DNA of 64,000 nucleotides from Vombatus ursinus. Its lineage: Eukaryota; Chordata; Mammalia; Diprotodontia; Vombatidae. Shown piece after piece: positions 22,766 through 33,721 of the stretch. A model generated the notes under the pieces. That model had not been told where the DNA came from and did not search any database. It was given only the letters and a program-made list of their open reading frames with translations. A program made the position numbers and the translations under genes. Position 1 is the stretch's first letter. Each line of letters begins with the position of its first letter. The DNA is taken from contig NW_020954556.1 of assembly GCF_900497805.2 (NCBI RefSeq), positions 34,029,312-34,093,311 of the forward strand, in the 5' to 3' direction.

Positions 22766-22885
22766 AGTGTAATTGTTACCACACCCATTTTACAAAGAAG
22801 GAAATAAGGTTTAAAGCACTTTAATGACTTTCTCACAGTCACAGAGTTTGTAATTGGAAGATCTGGGGGAGGAATACAGTACTAT
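22766..22885 (-). repeat. MIR, antisense
   Basis: CACCCATTTTACAAAGAAGG, TCACAGTCACAGAGTTTGTA and a GGAAGATCTGGGGG stretch follow the reversed MIR. Confidence 0.75.
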
Positions 22886-22934
22886 TTTATTTCATATTGT
22901 CAAGATACATTCTGACAACAAGGCCTAAATCAAA

Positions 22935-23150
22935 AGGCTACACAGGACACTAATGTGAGATAAAGCTGGTGAGGTAGGTTATAGACAGATTGCAAATGAC
23001 ATTTAGTGGTTAAGGAGTTTACACTTTGTCCTGTAGGCAACAGTGAGTTATTGAAGTTTTTAAGGGGTGAGGGTAGAGACTGACATAATTCAAGTGCTTT
23101 TAAAAAATTAATCTGGAGGGATTCTATAGAAGGCATGATGGATTAGAGAA
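22935..23150 (-). mobile_element. L2 fragment, antisense, diverged
   Basis: AAGGAGTTTACACTTTGTCC followed by a stretch like GGTGAGGGTAGAGACTGACA and AATCTGGAGGGATTC matches the reversed L2 ORF2 layout. Weakly conserved. Confidence 0.5.
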
Positions 23151-23262
23151 GAAAGATCCAGAAATAAGGAGAATAATAAATAATAGGCTATTTCAATCCC
23201 TCTGGAATGATAAAAAAGTGAGAAATGCAAAAGATTTTGCAAAGGAAGACAAATAAAACTAG

Positions 23263-24850
23263 CTAACTTTTAAAAATTAATTTATTTTTAGTTTTCAACA
23301 ATCACTTCCATAGGCTTTTGAATTTTAAATTTTTCTCCCCCTCCCTTTCTTCCCCCCTCTCCAAGACAGTGTGCAATCTGATATGGGTGCTACATATACA
23401 TTCCTATTAAACATATTTTCACATTAGTCATGTTGTAAGGAAGAATTGGAACCAATAGGTGGAACAAGAAAGAGGAAACAAAACAAAACAGAAGGAAAAA
23501 AAAGAACAAATAGTAAGCTTTGATCTGCATTCAAACTCCATAGTTTTTTCTCTGGATGTGTACAATATTTCCCATCATGAGACTTTTGGAGATGTCTTAG
23601 ATCCTTACATTGCTGAGAAGGTCTAAGATTTTCCAAGTTAGTCATAACACAATGTGGCTGTTACTGTGCATAACGTTCTCCTGGTTCTGCTCACTTCGTT
23701 CAGCATTAGTCCATACAAGTCTTCCCAGGTTTTTCTGAAGTCCACCTGCTCACCATTTTTTATAGCACAATAGTATTCCATTACATCATATACCACAGCT
23801 TGGTCAGCCATTCCCCAATTAATGGGCATCCCCTCAATTTCCAATTCACAGAAAGATCTGCTATATATATTTTTGTACATGTGGGTCCATTTCTCATTTT
23901 TATGATTTCTTTGTGATATAGCCCTAGAAGTGCTATTGCTGGGTCAAAGGGTATACACATTTTTATAGCCCTTTGAGCATAGTTCTAAATTGCTTTCCAA
24001 AATGGTTGGATCATTTCACAACTCCACCAACAAGTCATTAGTGTTCCAATTTTCTCACATATTTTCCAACATTTATCATTTTCCTGATTCATCATGTTGG
24101 CTTTTGACAACCACCTCCCTTAGTATCACCTTCCTTCTATTAGCTCTCTCCCTTTTCTTCCCCTTTACCCTTACTACTTCTTCCCTCCCTTCTAAACATT
24201 CCCTCCCTTTTCTTTCTTCTTTTCCCTTCTACTGCCTATAGGGCAAGTTAGATTTCTATACCTAACTGATTATGTAATTCCCTTCTTGAGGCAAATCTGA
24301 TGAGAGTAGGGTTCAGAAAATGCTCTTCTCCCTCCTTTCTTTCCCTCTACTGTAATAGGTTTTTGTGACTTTTTCTGTAACATAATTTACCCTTGTCTGC
24401 CTCCTCCTTTCCTTTTCTCCCAGTACATTCCCTTAGTTAGATCTGATTAATCCACTTACTTAGATCCATGTAACCCACTTAATTAGATTTTTTTTATCAT
24501 TACATTAAAGTCAACTTATACCCAACCCTCTCTGTCTATGTATACCCCTTTAAAGTGGTGTAATAACAATACAGTTCTCAAGAGTTACGAGTGATATTTT
24601 CCCTTGTAGGGATTTAAGCAGTTTGCCATTATTAATAACATGTTGTTGTTTTTTTCTGTCCTGTTTACCTTTTTATGTCTCTCCTGAGTCTTGTATTTGA
24701 AGATCAAAATTTATGTTGAGCTCTGGTCTTTTTAACAGGAAGGTTTAGAAGTCCCCTATTTCATTGAATATCCATCTCTTCCCCTGAAAGGTTATGCTCA
24801 TTTTCACTTGGTAATTGATCCTTGGTTGTAATCCAAGCTCCTTTGCCTTA
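23263..24850 (-). mobile_element. L1, antisense: ORF1 end, inter-ORF, ORF2 end, 3' UTR
   Basis: The 3' UTR and A-rich tail lie at 23263-23640, the ORF2 C-terminus at about 23640-24090, inter-ORF at 24095-24660 and the ORF1 C-terminus at 24665-24846. The ORF2 endonuclease and reverse transcriptase are missing between 24090 and 24095. Left part of a mosaic continuing to 27050. Confidence 0.8.
23638..23880 (-). pseudogene. L1 ORF2 C-terminus fragment
   Basis: An 80-codon open stretch contains MEYYCAIKNGEQVDFRKTW and MLNEVSRTRRTL, the standard end of mammalian L1 ORF2p. Same motif as at 32.9 and 57.8 kb. Confidence 0.85.
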
Positions 24851-25140
24851 TGGGATATTGGGAGGGAATAAGTAGTAATAGGAATAGGGAGGGGAGAAGT
24901 TGTAAGGATAAAGGGGAAGAAAAGGGAGAGGGCTAATAGAAGGGAGGCAGTACTGAGGGAGGTGGTGGTCAAAATCAAAACACTAGTGAGGAGGGAAAGG
25001 GAGAAAGGAGAAAGAAAATCATAAATGGGGGGGGAGGATGGAGAGAAAGACACATATATAAACATAACTGTGAGTGTGAATGGTATGAATTCTCCCATAA
25101 AATGGAAGCAGATAGCAGAATGGATTAACCAGCATAATCC

Positions 25141-25313
25141 CGGGGCAACTTGGTAGCCATGGATAGAGCACCGGCCCTGAAGTCAGGAGGACCTGAGTTC
25201 AAATCTGGCCTCAAACTAAACACTTGACACTTACTAGCTGTGTGAACCTTCGAGTCACTTAACCTCAATTGCCTAAATAAAACCAAAAAACAAAAAAACA
25301 AAACAAAACAAAA
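25141..25313 (+). mobile_element. poly(A)-tailed tRNA SINE, 8 bp TSD
   Basis: The body carries ATGGATAGAGCACCGGCCCT, GGAGGACCTGAGTTCAAATC and ACTTACTAGCTGTGTGAACC, with an AAAAC-rich tail. CATAATCC is repeated at 25133-25140 and 25314-25321, and L1 ORF2 text is continuous without it. The retained CpG in the head suggests a fairly recent insertion. Confidence 0.92.
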
Positions 25314-25660
25314 CATAATCCTACAATATGTTGTTTACAGGAAACACATTTGAAACAGAGGGACACACACAGGGTAAAGGTAAAAGGCTGGAGTGGTATG
25401 CTTTAGCTGAAGTAAAACAAACAAACAAACAAGCAAACAAAAAAACAAACAAACAAAAAAAAGCAGGGATAGCAATCCTGATCTTAGAGCAAAAGCAAAA
25501 ATAGATCTTATCAGAAGAGATAAGGAAGGAAACTACATCCCTCTAATGGGCACCATAGACAATGAAGTAATTTCATTATAAACCATAGATGCACCAAATG
25601 GTATAGCATACAAATTCTTAGAAGTCCAGGGAGTTACAGGAAGAAATAGACAGCAAAACT

Positions 25661-25867
25661 ATGCTAGTGGGGGACTTCAACCTCCCCCTCTCTGAACAAG
25701 ATAAATCTAACCACAAAATAAATAAGAAAGAAGTTAAGGAGGTGAGTAGAATATTAGAAAAGTTAGATATGGTAGACCTCTGGAGAAAACTGAATGGGGA
25801 TAGAAAGGAATATACTTTTTTTTCTTGGCAGTACATGTCACAAACACAAAAACTAACCATGTACTAG
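25661..25867 (+). pseudogene. L1 ORF2 endonuclease fragment
   Basis: The open stretch holds VGDFNLPLSEQDKSN, the GDFN motif of the APE-type endonuclease, and VDLWRKLNGDRKEYTFF. Upstream, ACAATATGTTGTTTACAGG encodes the CLQETH-like motif. Frame broken on either side. Confidence 0.85.
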
Positions 25868-26135
25868 GTAGGGCATACAAATTTCACAATCCAAGGCAGA
25901 AAGACAGGAATATTAAATGCATCCTTTTCAGATCATGATGCAATAAAAGTTATGTAATAAAGGGCCATGGAAAGATAGACTAAAAAATAATTGGAAACTC
26001 AATAATCTAATCCTAAAAAATGAATGGGTCAAACAACAAATCATAGAAACAATCAATAACTTGAATGACAATAATGAAATAACATACCAAAATTTATGGG
26101 ATATAGCAAAAGCAGTTCTTATGGGAAGTTTTATT

Positions 26136-27050
26136 TTACTTTAAAAATCCTTCTTGAGCTCTTCCAAGAAAACTTTTTGGGCTCCAGACCAGTTCATATT
26201 CCCTTTTGAGGTTTCAGATGTGGGTTTGTTGACAATGTTGTCCTCTTCAAAATTTCTGCCTTGATCTTCACTGTCTCCATAATAAGAATCTATGGTCATT
26301 GTACATTTCTTTTTCCTCATGGTGTTTGCTTATTTCCTGACCTTTAAGAAAATTGAGCTCTCCTGCTGGGCAGCATGGGGCACTGACCCAAGCTTCTTGT
26401 GCTGCACGCCTGGGCTTTGCGTGGGCTTCAGATGCTGGCAGTTGGAGGCTGTAGGGTTCTGGCAGCTTACCTGTTGTTGGACTGGAATCAGCAACACTGG
26501 AGTTCTAGGGGTAGGGGTGGGGAGTCTGTTCCCTGGAGGATGCCTGCTTACCTGGGACTTTTTGCTCCTTTCTTTGGCTCCTTGCAGATGGATATTTCAC
26601 TGCTTCAGGATATTTCTCCCCTTGGAGTTTTCCCTCTTGGAGTTGTGCTTCCCAGAGTTATGCTGAAGCACCAGGAGACTTGGCTGCCATAGAACACTGT
26701 GGCAAGTGGTGGTTTTACTGGTTCCCCTGTCCACACTGAGGCACTCAGGGGTCCTGGTGTTGGTGTTTGCCTGCTCTACCACCTGGGGTTCTGAATCTCT
26801 CCCTGGTATGGTAAGGTGTGGCTTTCTGCTAGTTTGCTGGGATGTCTCCCATTCTGTATTGCTTCCCCTCCCCCAGAGCAAGAGGGGCCTTTCCCCTTAA
26901 TCTACTAAGCTTCTTGGGTTATAGGACTGCTGTACCCCATCTTTCTGCTGGTTCAGCTGTTCCAAGGTTTTTCCTGGGGCAGTATTTTCAGGGCTTTAAT
27001 AAGGGAGGGTGAGAGCTACTTACTTCTTACTCTGCCATCTTGGCTCCAGG
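26136..27050 (-). mobile_element. L1 5' UTR and ORF1 N-terminus, antisense
   Basis: It matches 38060-38770 segment by segment: AATCCTTCTTGAGCTCTTCC, CTCCCTTTTGAGGTTTC-like text, ACTGACCCAAGCTTCTTGTG and the end CTGCCATCTTGGCTCC near 27035-27048, which is the L1 5' terminus. Same 5' UTR lineage as the copy at 38 kb. Confidence 0.8.
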
Positions 27051-27270
27051 AAGCAGAACCAACTTTTTTGTTTTAAAGTAAAATTATAGTAAACTTCACT
27101 TGTGTTCTTTAAATGGGCATTTATTGGGAACTTGAAGAAAGACTGCCAAGGGCACACAGGGCATTGGAAGGAAGCTGACCTGGGAATAATCCACAATAAT
27201 GATACCTGGTAGATATTCTAAAAGACCATCAAGAATTGATGGTAAAATTAGCTTAGTCAATAATATTTTA

Positions 27271-27434
27271 GGAGCAGCTAGGTGGCGTAGTGGATAGAGC
27301 TCCAGCCTTGGAATCAGGAGGACCTGAGTTCAAATCCTGTTTCAGACACTTGATACTTACTAATTGTGTGACCCTGGGCAAGTCACTTAACCCCGACTGC
27401 CTCACCCAAAAAAACCAAAAACAAAACTGTATAT
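27271..27434 (+). mobile_element. poly(A)-tailed tRNA SINE, 12 bp TSD
   Basis: Little-diverged copy: head GGAGCAGCTAGGTGGCGTAG, body GTGTGACCCTGGGCAAGTCA, CTTAACCCCGACTGCCTCAC and an A-rich tail. AATAATATTTTA is repeated exactly at 27259-27270 and 27435-27446. CpGs survive in head and tail, so it is probably among the youngest insertions here. Confidence 0.95.
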
Positions 27435-27669
27435 AATAATATTTTAACATACAAAAACAGAAGACCAATCCTGAATAGTAGACTTAATTTCAAAAACAAT
27501 AAGAACAACAAAATCTCCTCTCACTTCTGATTGGAAGGCTGAAGGGAAGAATATTAAACTTTCCCCAAAGCCCTCCTTTATAGAGGGCAGAAATAAAACT
27601 TCCAGCTAACTCTACTTTCTGTCTGTAGCTTTGAATGGTTTCAACTCCATGGAATAAGATACCCTTAAC

Positions 27670-27862
27670 CACACTAGCTACCCATAGTATCTTGTCCCTA
27701 TCCTTTTCATCTTCCTTTTGTGTGTTGTCTTCTCCCATTAGATTGTAAACACCTTCAGAGCAGGTTCTTTCTTTTTTTCATTTGTATCCCCAACACTTAG
27801 CACAATGTCTGGCATATGGTAGTACTTAATACATGTTTATGAATTGAATTATTGAATTGAAA
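27670..27862 (+). mobile_element. L2 3' end, sense
   Basis: CCCATTAGATTGTAAACACC, TTTGTATCCCCAACACTTAG and ACAATGTCTGGCATATGGTA form the L2 terminus, ending in a TTGAATT repeat. Confidence 0.85.
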
Positions 27863-28505
27863 AATTGAATCTGTTCATGATTTGGTGCTGAAGGTACATG
27901 TTTATATATCCAGTGATTATGTGGCCTACTCCAACTCATTCCTTACTTTGATTGGAATGGACCATGTATAGAAGAACCCAAGGGAATGATCTGAGCATAC
28001 CATGATTGAAAAAGAATCAGTATTTTTGGTGAATTCAAAGTTTGTCTTTAGGGCAAAAAGTAGAACCATTAAAAATTACTCCTAATTTGTCTTATGGTGA
28101 TGATTATAGTTGTTATTTGTGAAACAGTTTTCCAACTGCTGTTGCTTTCTCCTACTATTTGCTGGCCTTCAGCTCCTATGGGGGCTCCAAGGTAACAGTT
28201 TGCCAGTCCTTTAGCTTTATAGTCCTAGGGGATGGCATTAGGTCTTTTGAGACAGATTGTCCCCTAGTCCCAGCCAAAAGAACCTATGTAGTATGCAGTA
28301 GAAGTCATTAATTTTTATTTCTATTTTGAATTTTTTAATCCTATTCTTGTTGAGTGCTTAAACTCATGTCTGAATATAGGTCCCAAAATTCAATTTAACT
28401 CTTGTATTACTGAATCAATAACATGATTCCCCTTCAAATTTTGATACTTCCACTTGTCAAAACTATAAAAGGATTGGCCAGAATCTTTATAAAGAGATTT
28501 TTGTA
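27863..28505. other. unassigned sequence
   Basis: No recognisable element or gene. Confidence 0.4.
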
Positions 28506-28830
28506 AACTAATTGTTCTTGTTCTTTTTTTTTTTCCAAAGAGGACCAATGACATCATGGGGTGATGTCTTGACTTGCCTATGAATTGGATTTAACTAAAG
28601 CAGAGTTGCACAGAGTCATCAGCCTCACTCACTCTTCCACAGTCATTGAGGTCTGACAAAAGTTAGGAAGACCAGATATTTTGGATAACCTTAGAATCTT
28701 CATTGTCTGACCAAGCTCTAAGCATTCCACAGTGTCTGCTTCAGCTGCCTTCATAACCATTGGAACAAATTGTTCTCATTTGCCCATTCCACCAGGGGAA
28801 GTCTTCACATGTTTCAAACCGACAGGCTTG
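28506..28830 (-). mobile_element. marsupial dispersed repeat, same family as 10540-10665
   Basis: AAAGAGGACCAATGACATCA, TTGACTTGCCTATGAATTGG, TCTGACCAAGCTCTAAGCAT and ACCAGGGGAAGTCTTCACAT appear in the order of a known-looking marsupial repeat. Its reverse complement matches the shorter piece at 10.5 kb. Confidence 0.65.
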
Positions 28831-28854
28831 AGGCCTGTCAGTTTACCCTCAAAC

Positions 28855-29040
28855 TAGTAATGTTAAACTCAAATAGAGAGGGATCCCTGTAGGACACATA
28901 TTGACTTAGAAAACAATAAATTAACATTATCTATGTAGCATTGCATTTTTATGTATATTGTGAAATGCATCCTGATTATATTTTAATCTGTTTTGGCCAG
29001 AGTGCAGGAGTTTTGCAGCTTCAGCAATTTGACACTTCTG
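28855..29040 (+). mobile_element. hAT-type non-autonomous element
   Basis: Same layout as 8756-8961: left end near TGTTAAACTCAAATAG, then GGATCCCTGTAGGACACATA, ATTGACTTAGAAAACA, TTTTAATCTGTTTTGGCC and right end TTTGACACTTCTG. Confidence 0.7.
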
Positions 29041-29140
29041 CTATTAATCCATCATGCCTGTGATTAACTGTAAGTCAACTCAGGAGCTGACTCAATAGCC
29101 TATAAATTCAGAAACAAACCAGATCTAGAATAGATTAGGC

Positions 29141-29197
29141 CTGGGGTGGGGGACCTGTGGCCTGACCTTGAGTCCAGCTGCAGGTTCCCCACCCCTG
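29141..29197. mobile_element. 57 bp hAT element with perfect 8 bp TSD
   Basis: The left terminal 17 bases (CTGGGGTGGGGGACCTG) and the reverse complement of the right 17 (CAGGGGTGGGGAACCTG) agree at 15 of 17 positions. GATTAGGC is repeated exactly at 29133-29140 and 29198-29205. An 8 bp duplication with CAGGGGTG-type ends marks the hAT superfamily. Only 23 bases lie between the terminal repeats. Confidence 0.88.
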
Positions 29198-29429
29198 GAT
29201 TAGGCTGTTGACCTTTGTTCTATATCCACCTTTGTTATGCATTCATGCCAGCAACAAAATTTCCAATGTCACAATATATTTATTTTTACATGTGTCCTAT
29301 CCCTTTTCTAGACTGGATCCTCTATGAGGGCAAGACTTGGGTCTTCTATAGGCTTTGGATTTTTTTACATCACCTACCAGAAAACCTCTGTCTCAGTAGG
29401 CCTTCAATCAAGCTTGGTTTATATGAGCT

Positions 29430-29505
29430 AACTTTCATTGAAGGATTCCATACAGGGTGGGTGAGATTGCCTTAGAGATTTCTTCCCACTCTGAGATTCC
29501 ATGAT
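29430..29505 (+). repeat. CR1/THER1-type 3' tail
   Basis: TTGAAGGATTCCATACAGGG and TTCTTCCCACTCTGAGATTC with CCATGATAG resemble the sense 3' terminus shared by CR1/L3 and THER1. Confidence 0.5.
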
Positions 29506-30325
29506 AGGGAACAGTTCATTTTATTCTTGGTTGCCACTAATTATCTGTAGGGAAATCTTATATTTTCCTTACTTGCAGTTACTGCTGTTTGCAGGAAATC
29601 TGAAAGGCAATTATTTATTTTTTTTTCCCTTTCTCAAGAACGTGTTCAGCTGAACACATGACTTTATTTTTTTGCAAATGTCCATATGATTTGAGGGTCT
29701 AACAAACTGAAAACTCAATAAATGAGTCATCCATTGCAAGACAGAACCCACTTCTGGTAGATTTACTTTGTCTGTCACATAGTGTCACCTCTGTGTTGAC
29801 AGATGTGCTTTCTTTTGGGGAGAAATATATCCTGGGGGATTTCAGTATCTGTTTAGCACATTTCCTTCTGTTGCTACCAGTCTGCTCATTAGTTAAATGT
29901 TGTGGTTTTAATGCTCACAGCACTCTGTGCAACTCCCATGCCCAATGCAAGATATATTAGATTTTCATTTTTAGAAGACCAAAACAACCCTTGAACAATG
30001 ACATTCCTGGATTTTAGGCTTGCATGTTAATTTGGTAAATGTCAGCAAAACTCAGCAAACCTAAAAAGTAGCTTGTTAATTTTTAATCTAATGATTAGAA
30101 GAGCTTGCTAATAATTTTACCTAATGAGCCAATATTTAGCTAATGTTGTTAGGCTATAATATACTCTCAATTAATACAATGTGATTGAATATATATAGTT
30201 GGCTCATTTTTATTCTACTATTTACTTGTATTTTATACAGTTTCTTTGGCTGAGGATATTTCTTTTTAGTTATGCCATTTTTTTCTACTACTTTCAGGTT
30301 AGGGGTGATGGAAAGAGAGAAGGTC
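29506..30325. other. unassigned sequence
   Basis: About 820 bases without a recognisable repeat, gene or RNA. Confidence 0.45.
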
Positions 30326-30515
30326 ATGGGATCATACATTTTGAGTTGGCAAGGGTCTGAGATCTAGTCCAATCTTCCCATTTTACACATAAGCAAGCTG
30401 AAGCTCATAGAGGCTGTGACTTGCTCAAGGTTACAAAGGTTAGTGATCCAGTATTTTAACCCCAGGTGTTTTGACTCTCTATCCAATGCTTTTTTCACTG
30501 CTCCATTGTTGCCCC
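30326..30515 (-). repeat. THER1-like SINE, antisense
   Basis: GATCATACATTTTGAGTTGG, ATCTAGTCCAATCTTCCCAT, GCTCAAGGTTACAAAGGTTA and ACTGCTCCATTGTTGCC follow the reversed THER1 from tail to head. Confidence 0.75.
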
Positions 30516-30785
30516 CTTTCTATTATTGGCAATAGAATCACTAGAAGAAAAACAAAACAAATAAAACAAAACTAAAACATTTCCACGTGCCAGTGGTGCT
30601 AGGAAAAAAAATACTTCCTCTCCCATTGTTCCTATTAAGTTCAAGAATCTGAGATAACTTTCTGGTAAAAAGAGCTACTTGTTTAAAGAAAAGGTAAAGA
30701 AAAGTTTAAAGGTAACTATGGACAGTTCTGAAGCTATAGTTCAGAAGACAATTGAACAACTTTCCCCTTTCTAGCCTTATATTCA

Positions 30786-32330
30786 ATTAAACTAAATAAG
30801 CATTTATTAGGCAACTACTATATGAAGTCTTGTGCTTGATATTAAGAGAAAAAGAAAGTAGTCAATAATCATCTATTAAGTACCTATTATTGTGCCTAGC
30901 ATTGTGCTAAATATTGAGAATAAAGACAAAATAGTTCTTGTCCTGAGGGAACTTAATTCTATCATGGGAAACATATTCCTATATAGATATAAAAAATAGA
31001 TAATTGGTGAAGGGAGGGGGAGACAATAGCATGTGGATGGATCAGGAACATACTCACAGAAGGTGGAGCTTGAGCTGAGATATGAAGGTGACATAAGATA
31101 TGAGCTGAAAACTGAGAATGCCTAGGTATTCTAAGAAGTAAAGGTAAAGAGGGTAATGAGAAATAGCTAGTGCGAATGGCTAGAGATGGGAAATGGAGTG
31201 ACGGGTTTAAACAATAATAAGAACAAAAATATTGCTGTGTTGGAGCAAAAAGACTGGAGAAGGAGTTTGATGAATGGTTGTGAAGGGTTTTAAATGCTAA
31301 ATAGAGGACTTTATATTTGATCCTAGAAGGTATTAGAGAGTGACTAGAGTTTATTAGGCAGCTAGGTGGCATAGTAGATAGAGTGCCTGGCCTGGGATCA
31401 GGAAGACCTGAGTTCAATTCTGGCCTCAGACATTTACTAACTGTGTGACCCTAGGCAAGTCACTTAATTCTGTTTGCCTCAGTTTCCTCATCTGTAAAAT
31501 GAATTGAAGAAGGAAATGGCAAAATACTCCAACATCTTTGCCAAGGAAACTCCAAATGAGGTCACAAAGAGTTAGACACAACTGAAATGATTCAACAACA
31601 AAAACAACTACAAAGAGTTTATTGAAGAGGGGAATGACATGGACCTATCTGCACCTTAGAAAATCAGGTAAAGGATGGATTATAGGCAGGAGATAATTGA
31701 GGCAGAGAGGCCAACAAGAAAGCTTTTACAGCAGCCCAGGCAAAAGTTGATAATGATCTAAACCATGGTGGTGGCCATGAGCATGGATGGAAGACCAATG
31801 CAAAAGATACTGACAAGATGACAAGATTTGTAACTGCATGGATATGTGAAATAGGGAAAGTGAGGAATAAAGGTTAACACAAAGGATGCAAATCTAAATG
31901 ACTAGAGAAGGAAGGAGGTACCATCTATGAAAATAGGGAACTGTGAAAGACTCTTGGGTTTGGGTCGAAAGATAATGTGTTCTTTTTGCATATATTGAAT
32001 TTGTGATGGTTGTAAGTCATCCAGTTTGAAATGCCCTAAAGAAACTAAGTGATGTGGGACTGAAGTTTAGGAAACCTGAATATATGGATCTGTTATAAGT
32101 TGTATTCAGAGAAATGATAATTAAACCCTTGGGTATTTATGAGGTTCCCCAAACAGACAGCGTAGAAAATGAAGAGAAGTCCCAGTGCAAAGCTTTAGGG
32201 CAAACGGACTGTTAGGTGGCATGATTTGGGTAATGATCTGGCAAAAGAAGCTGAGAACTATTGGCCACATAGGGCTATGTATGATAACCAAGAGAGAACA
32301 GTCAAATGGCTATCTCAATAACTTCAACAA
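30786..32330 (-). mobile_element. L2, antisense, long; a second L2 end abuts it; SINE inside
   Basis: A short L2 terminus (30786-30845) is followed by another (from about 30862: GTGCCTAGCATTGTGCTAAA). The second continues through ORF2: on the minus strand, SRIKYKVLYLAFKTLHN near 31300 is the typical L2 ORF2 C-terminal text. It is split by a SINE at 31356-31613 and resumes with TTTATTGAAGAGGGGAATGA, running to about 32330. About 1.2 kb of L2 proper, many breaks. Confidence 0.75.
31356..31613 (+). mobile_element. MAR1-type SINE with RTE-like tail, 10 bp TSD
   Basis: Head AGGCAGCTAGGTGGCATAGT, body CTGTGTGACCCTAGGCAAGT, core CCTCATCTGTAAAATGAATT and tail GAAGGAAATGGCAAAATACT, GGTCACAAAGAGTTAGACAC. 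AGAGTTTATT is repeated at 31346-31355 and 31614-31623, inside the older L2. Confidence 0.93.
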
Positions 32331-32544
32331 GTGGTCATGAAAGCATATACAGAGATAGAACTTTGTATTTACTTCTCTGTGTACTTGGTGTATATTCCCA
32401 GGAGAATATAAGTAACCTCTGGGAGCATGGGAACTAATTTGGTTTTGTCTTTATATTTATTTATTCTTTTGGTTCATAGACACCACCTAAGAAATTGAGG
32501 AAAATATACCAACAATTCTTCTTGACTTATTTCATTCATTTTAT

Positions 32545-33540
32545 TGTTTTTTTAAATTTATTTATTTTTAGTTTTCAACATTCACTTCCACAAGTTTTTG
32601 AGTTTTAAATTTTCTACCCCTCTCTTTTCTCTGTGGCCCCAGATGGCATACAATCTGATATAGGCATTACATGTACATTCATGTTAACCATATTTTCCCA
32701 TTAGTCATGATGTAAAGAACAATTAGAACTAGTGGGAGGAACTATGAGAATGAATCAATAAAACAAAACAACAAAGGAAAAGGAGAGCAAATAGTATGCT
32801 TCCATCTGCATCCAGACTCCATATTTCTTTCTCTGGGTGTGAGTAGCAATTTCCATCATTAATCTTTTGTAGTTGTCTTAGATTCTTGTGTTTCTGTGAA
32901 GAGCCAAGTCTATCAAAGTCGGTCATCTCATAATGTGGCTGTTGTTGTGCACAATGTGCTCCTGGTTCTGCTCATTTCACTCTGCATCAGTTCATGTAAT
33001 CTTTCCAAGGTTGTTTTTTTTTTTAATTTAGTCTGCTCATCATTTCTTACAGCGCAGTAGTATTCCATTACATTTGTATACCACAACTTGTTCAGCCAAT
33101 CCCCACTGATGGGTATTCCCTCAGTTCCCAATTCTTTGCCACCAGCAAAAGACTGCTATAAATATTTTTGTACATATAGGTCCATTTCCCATTTTTATGA
33201 TCTCCTTGGGGTACAGAACTAGAAGTGGTATTGCTGGGTCAAATAATATGCACAATTTTATAGCCCTTTGGGCATAATTCCAAATTGTTCTATAGAATGG
33301 GTGGATGATTTCACAACTCCACCAACAATATATAAGTGTTCCAATTTTCCCACATCTACTCCAACATTTGTCATTGTCCTGTTTTGTCATGTTAGCCAAT
33401 CTGATAGGTGTGATGTGGTACCTCAGAGTTATTTTGATTTGCATTTCTCTAATCAATAGTGATTTAGAGCATTTTTTTCATATGACTATAGATGGCTTTA
33501 GTTTCTTCCTCTGAGAACTGCCTGTTCATATGCTCATTCA
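32545..33540 (-). mobile_element. L1 3' end, antisense, 5'-truncated
   Basis: Reversed 3' terminus (TTTATTTTTAGTTTTCAACA) at 32560, 3' UTR, then the ORF2 C-terminal region to about 33535. No ORF1 or reverse transcriptase. Ordinary truncated insertion. Confidence 0.88.
33121..33456 (-). pseudogene. L1 ORF2 C-terminal domain fragment
   Basis: 111 open codons including IREMQIKITLRYHITPIRL, CWSRCGKIGTLIYCWWSCE and AQRAIKLCILFDPAIPLL. This is the cysteine-rich C-terminal part of L1 ORF2p (the CxxC...H...C pattern). The adjoining 32928-33131 frame continues the domain with MEYYCAVRNDEQ, in a different frame. Confidence 0.9.
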
Positions 33541-33544
33541 TTTC

Positions 33545-33622
33545 ATTGTTATTCCCAGTCCCTACCACAGTGCTTTGCATAGAGTAGGTGCTTAATAAAT
33601 GTTTTTTATTGAATTGAAGAAG
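33545..33622 (+). repeat. L2 3' tail, sense
   Basis: ACCACAGTGCTTTGCATAGA and GGTGCTTAATAAATG are the L2 terminus. Confidence 0.8.
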
Positions 33623-33721
33623 AGAGAAAGGCAGGCATTTCCCTATATCTTTGGAAATAAAGTTAATCATTCATTTTTTATTTTTAAAGTAAATTGTTCA
33701 GTAATATTGGGAATTTTATTA

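Larger units (their letters stand above)
24851..26135 (+). mobile_element. L1 inter-ORF to ORF2 N-terminus, sense, inside an antisense L1
   Basis: Purine-rich inter-ORF sequence to about 25050, then the ORF2 start (GAGTGTGAATGGTATGAATT) and endonuclease region to 26135. Its strand is opposite to the L1 parts on both sides. An AAAC run lies at about 25415-25460 and a SINE at 25141-25313. Confidence 0.8.

Noticed and set aside
26292-26900. Overlapping 60-124-codon frames on both strands, GC-rich
   Set aside because: This is the antisense L1 5' UTR, which is GC-rich and open by composition in this lineage.
30962-31417. 151-codon antisense open frame
   Set aside because: It is L2 ORF2 remnant (IKYKVLYLAFKTLHN) running from an inserted SINE at its start into the L2 3' UTR. 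Not a host gene.
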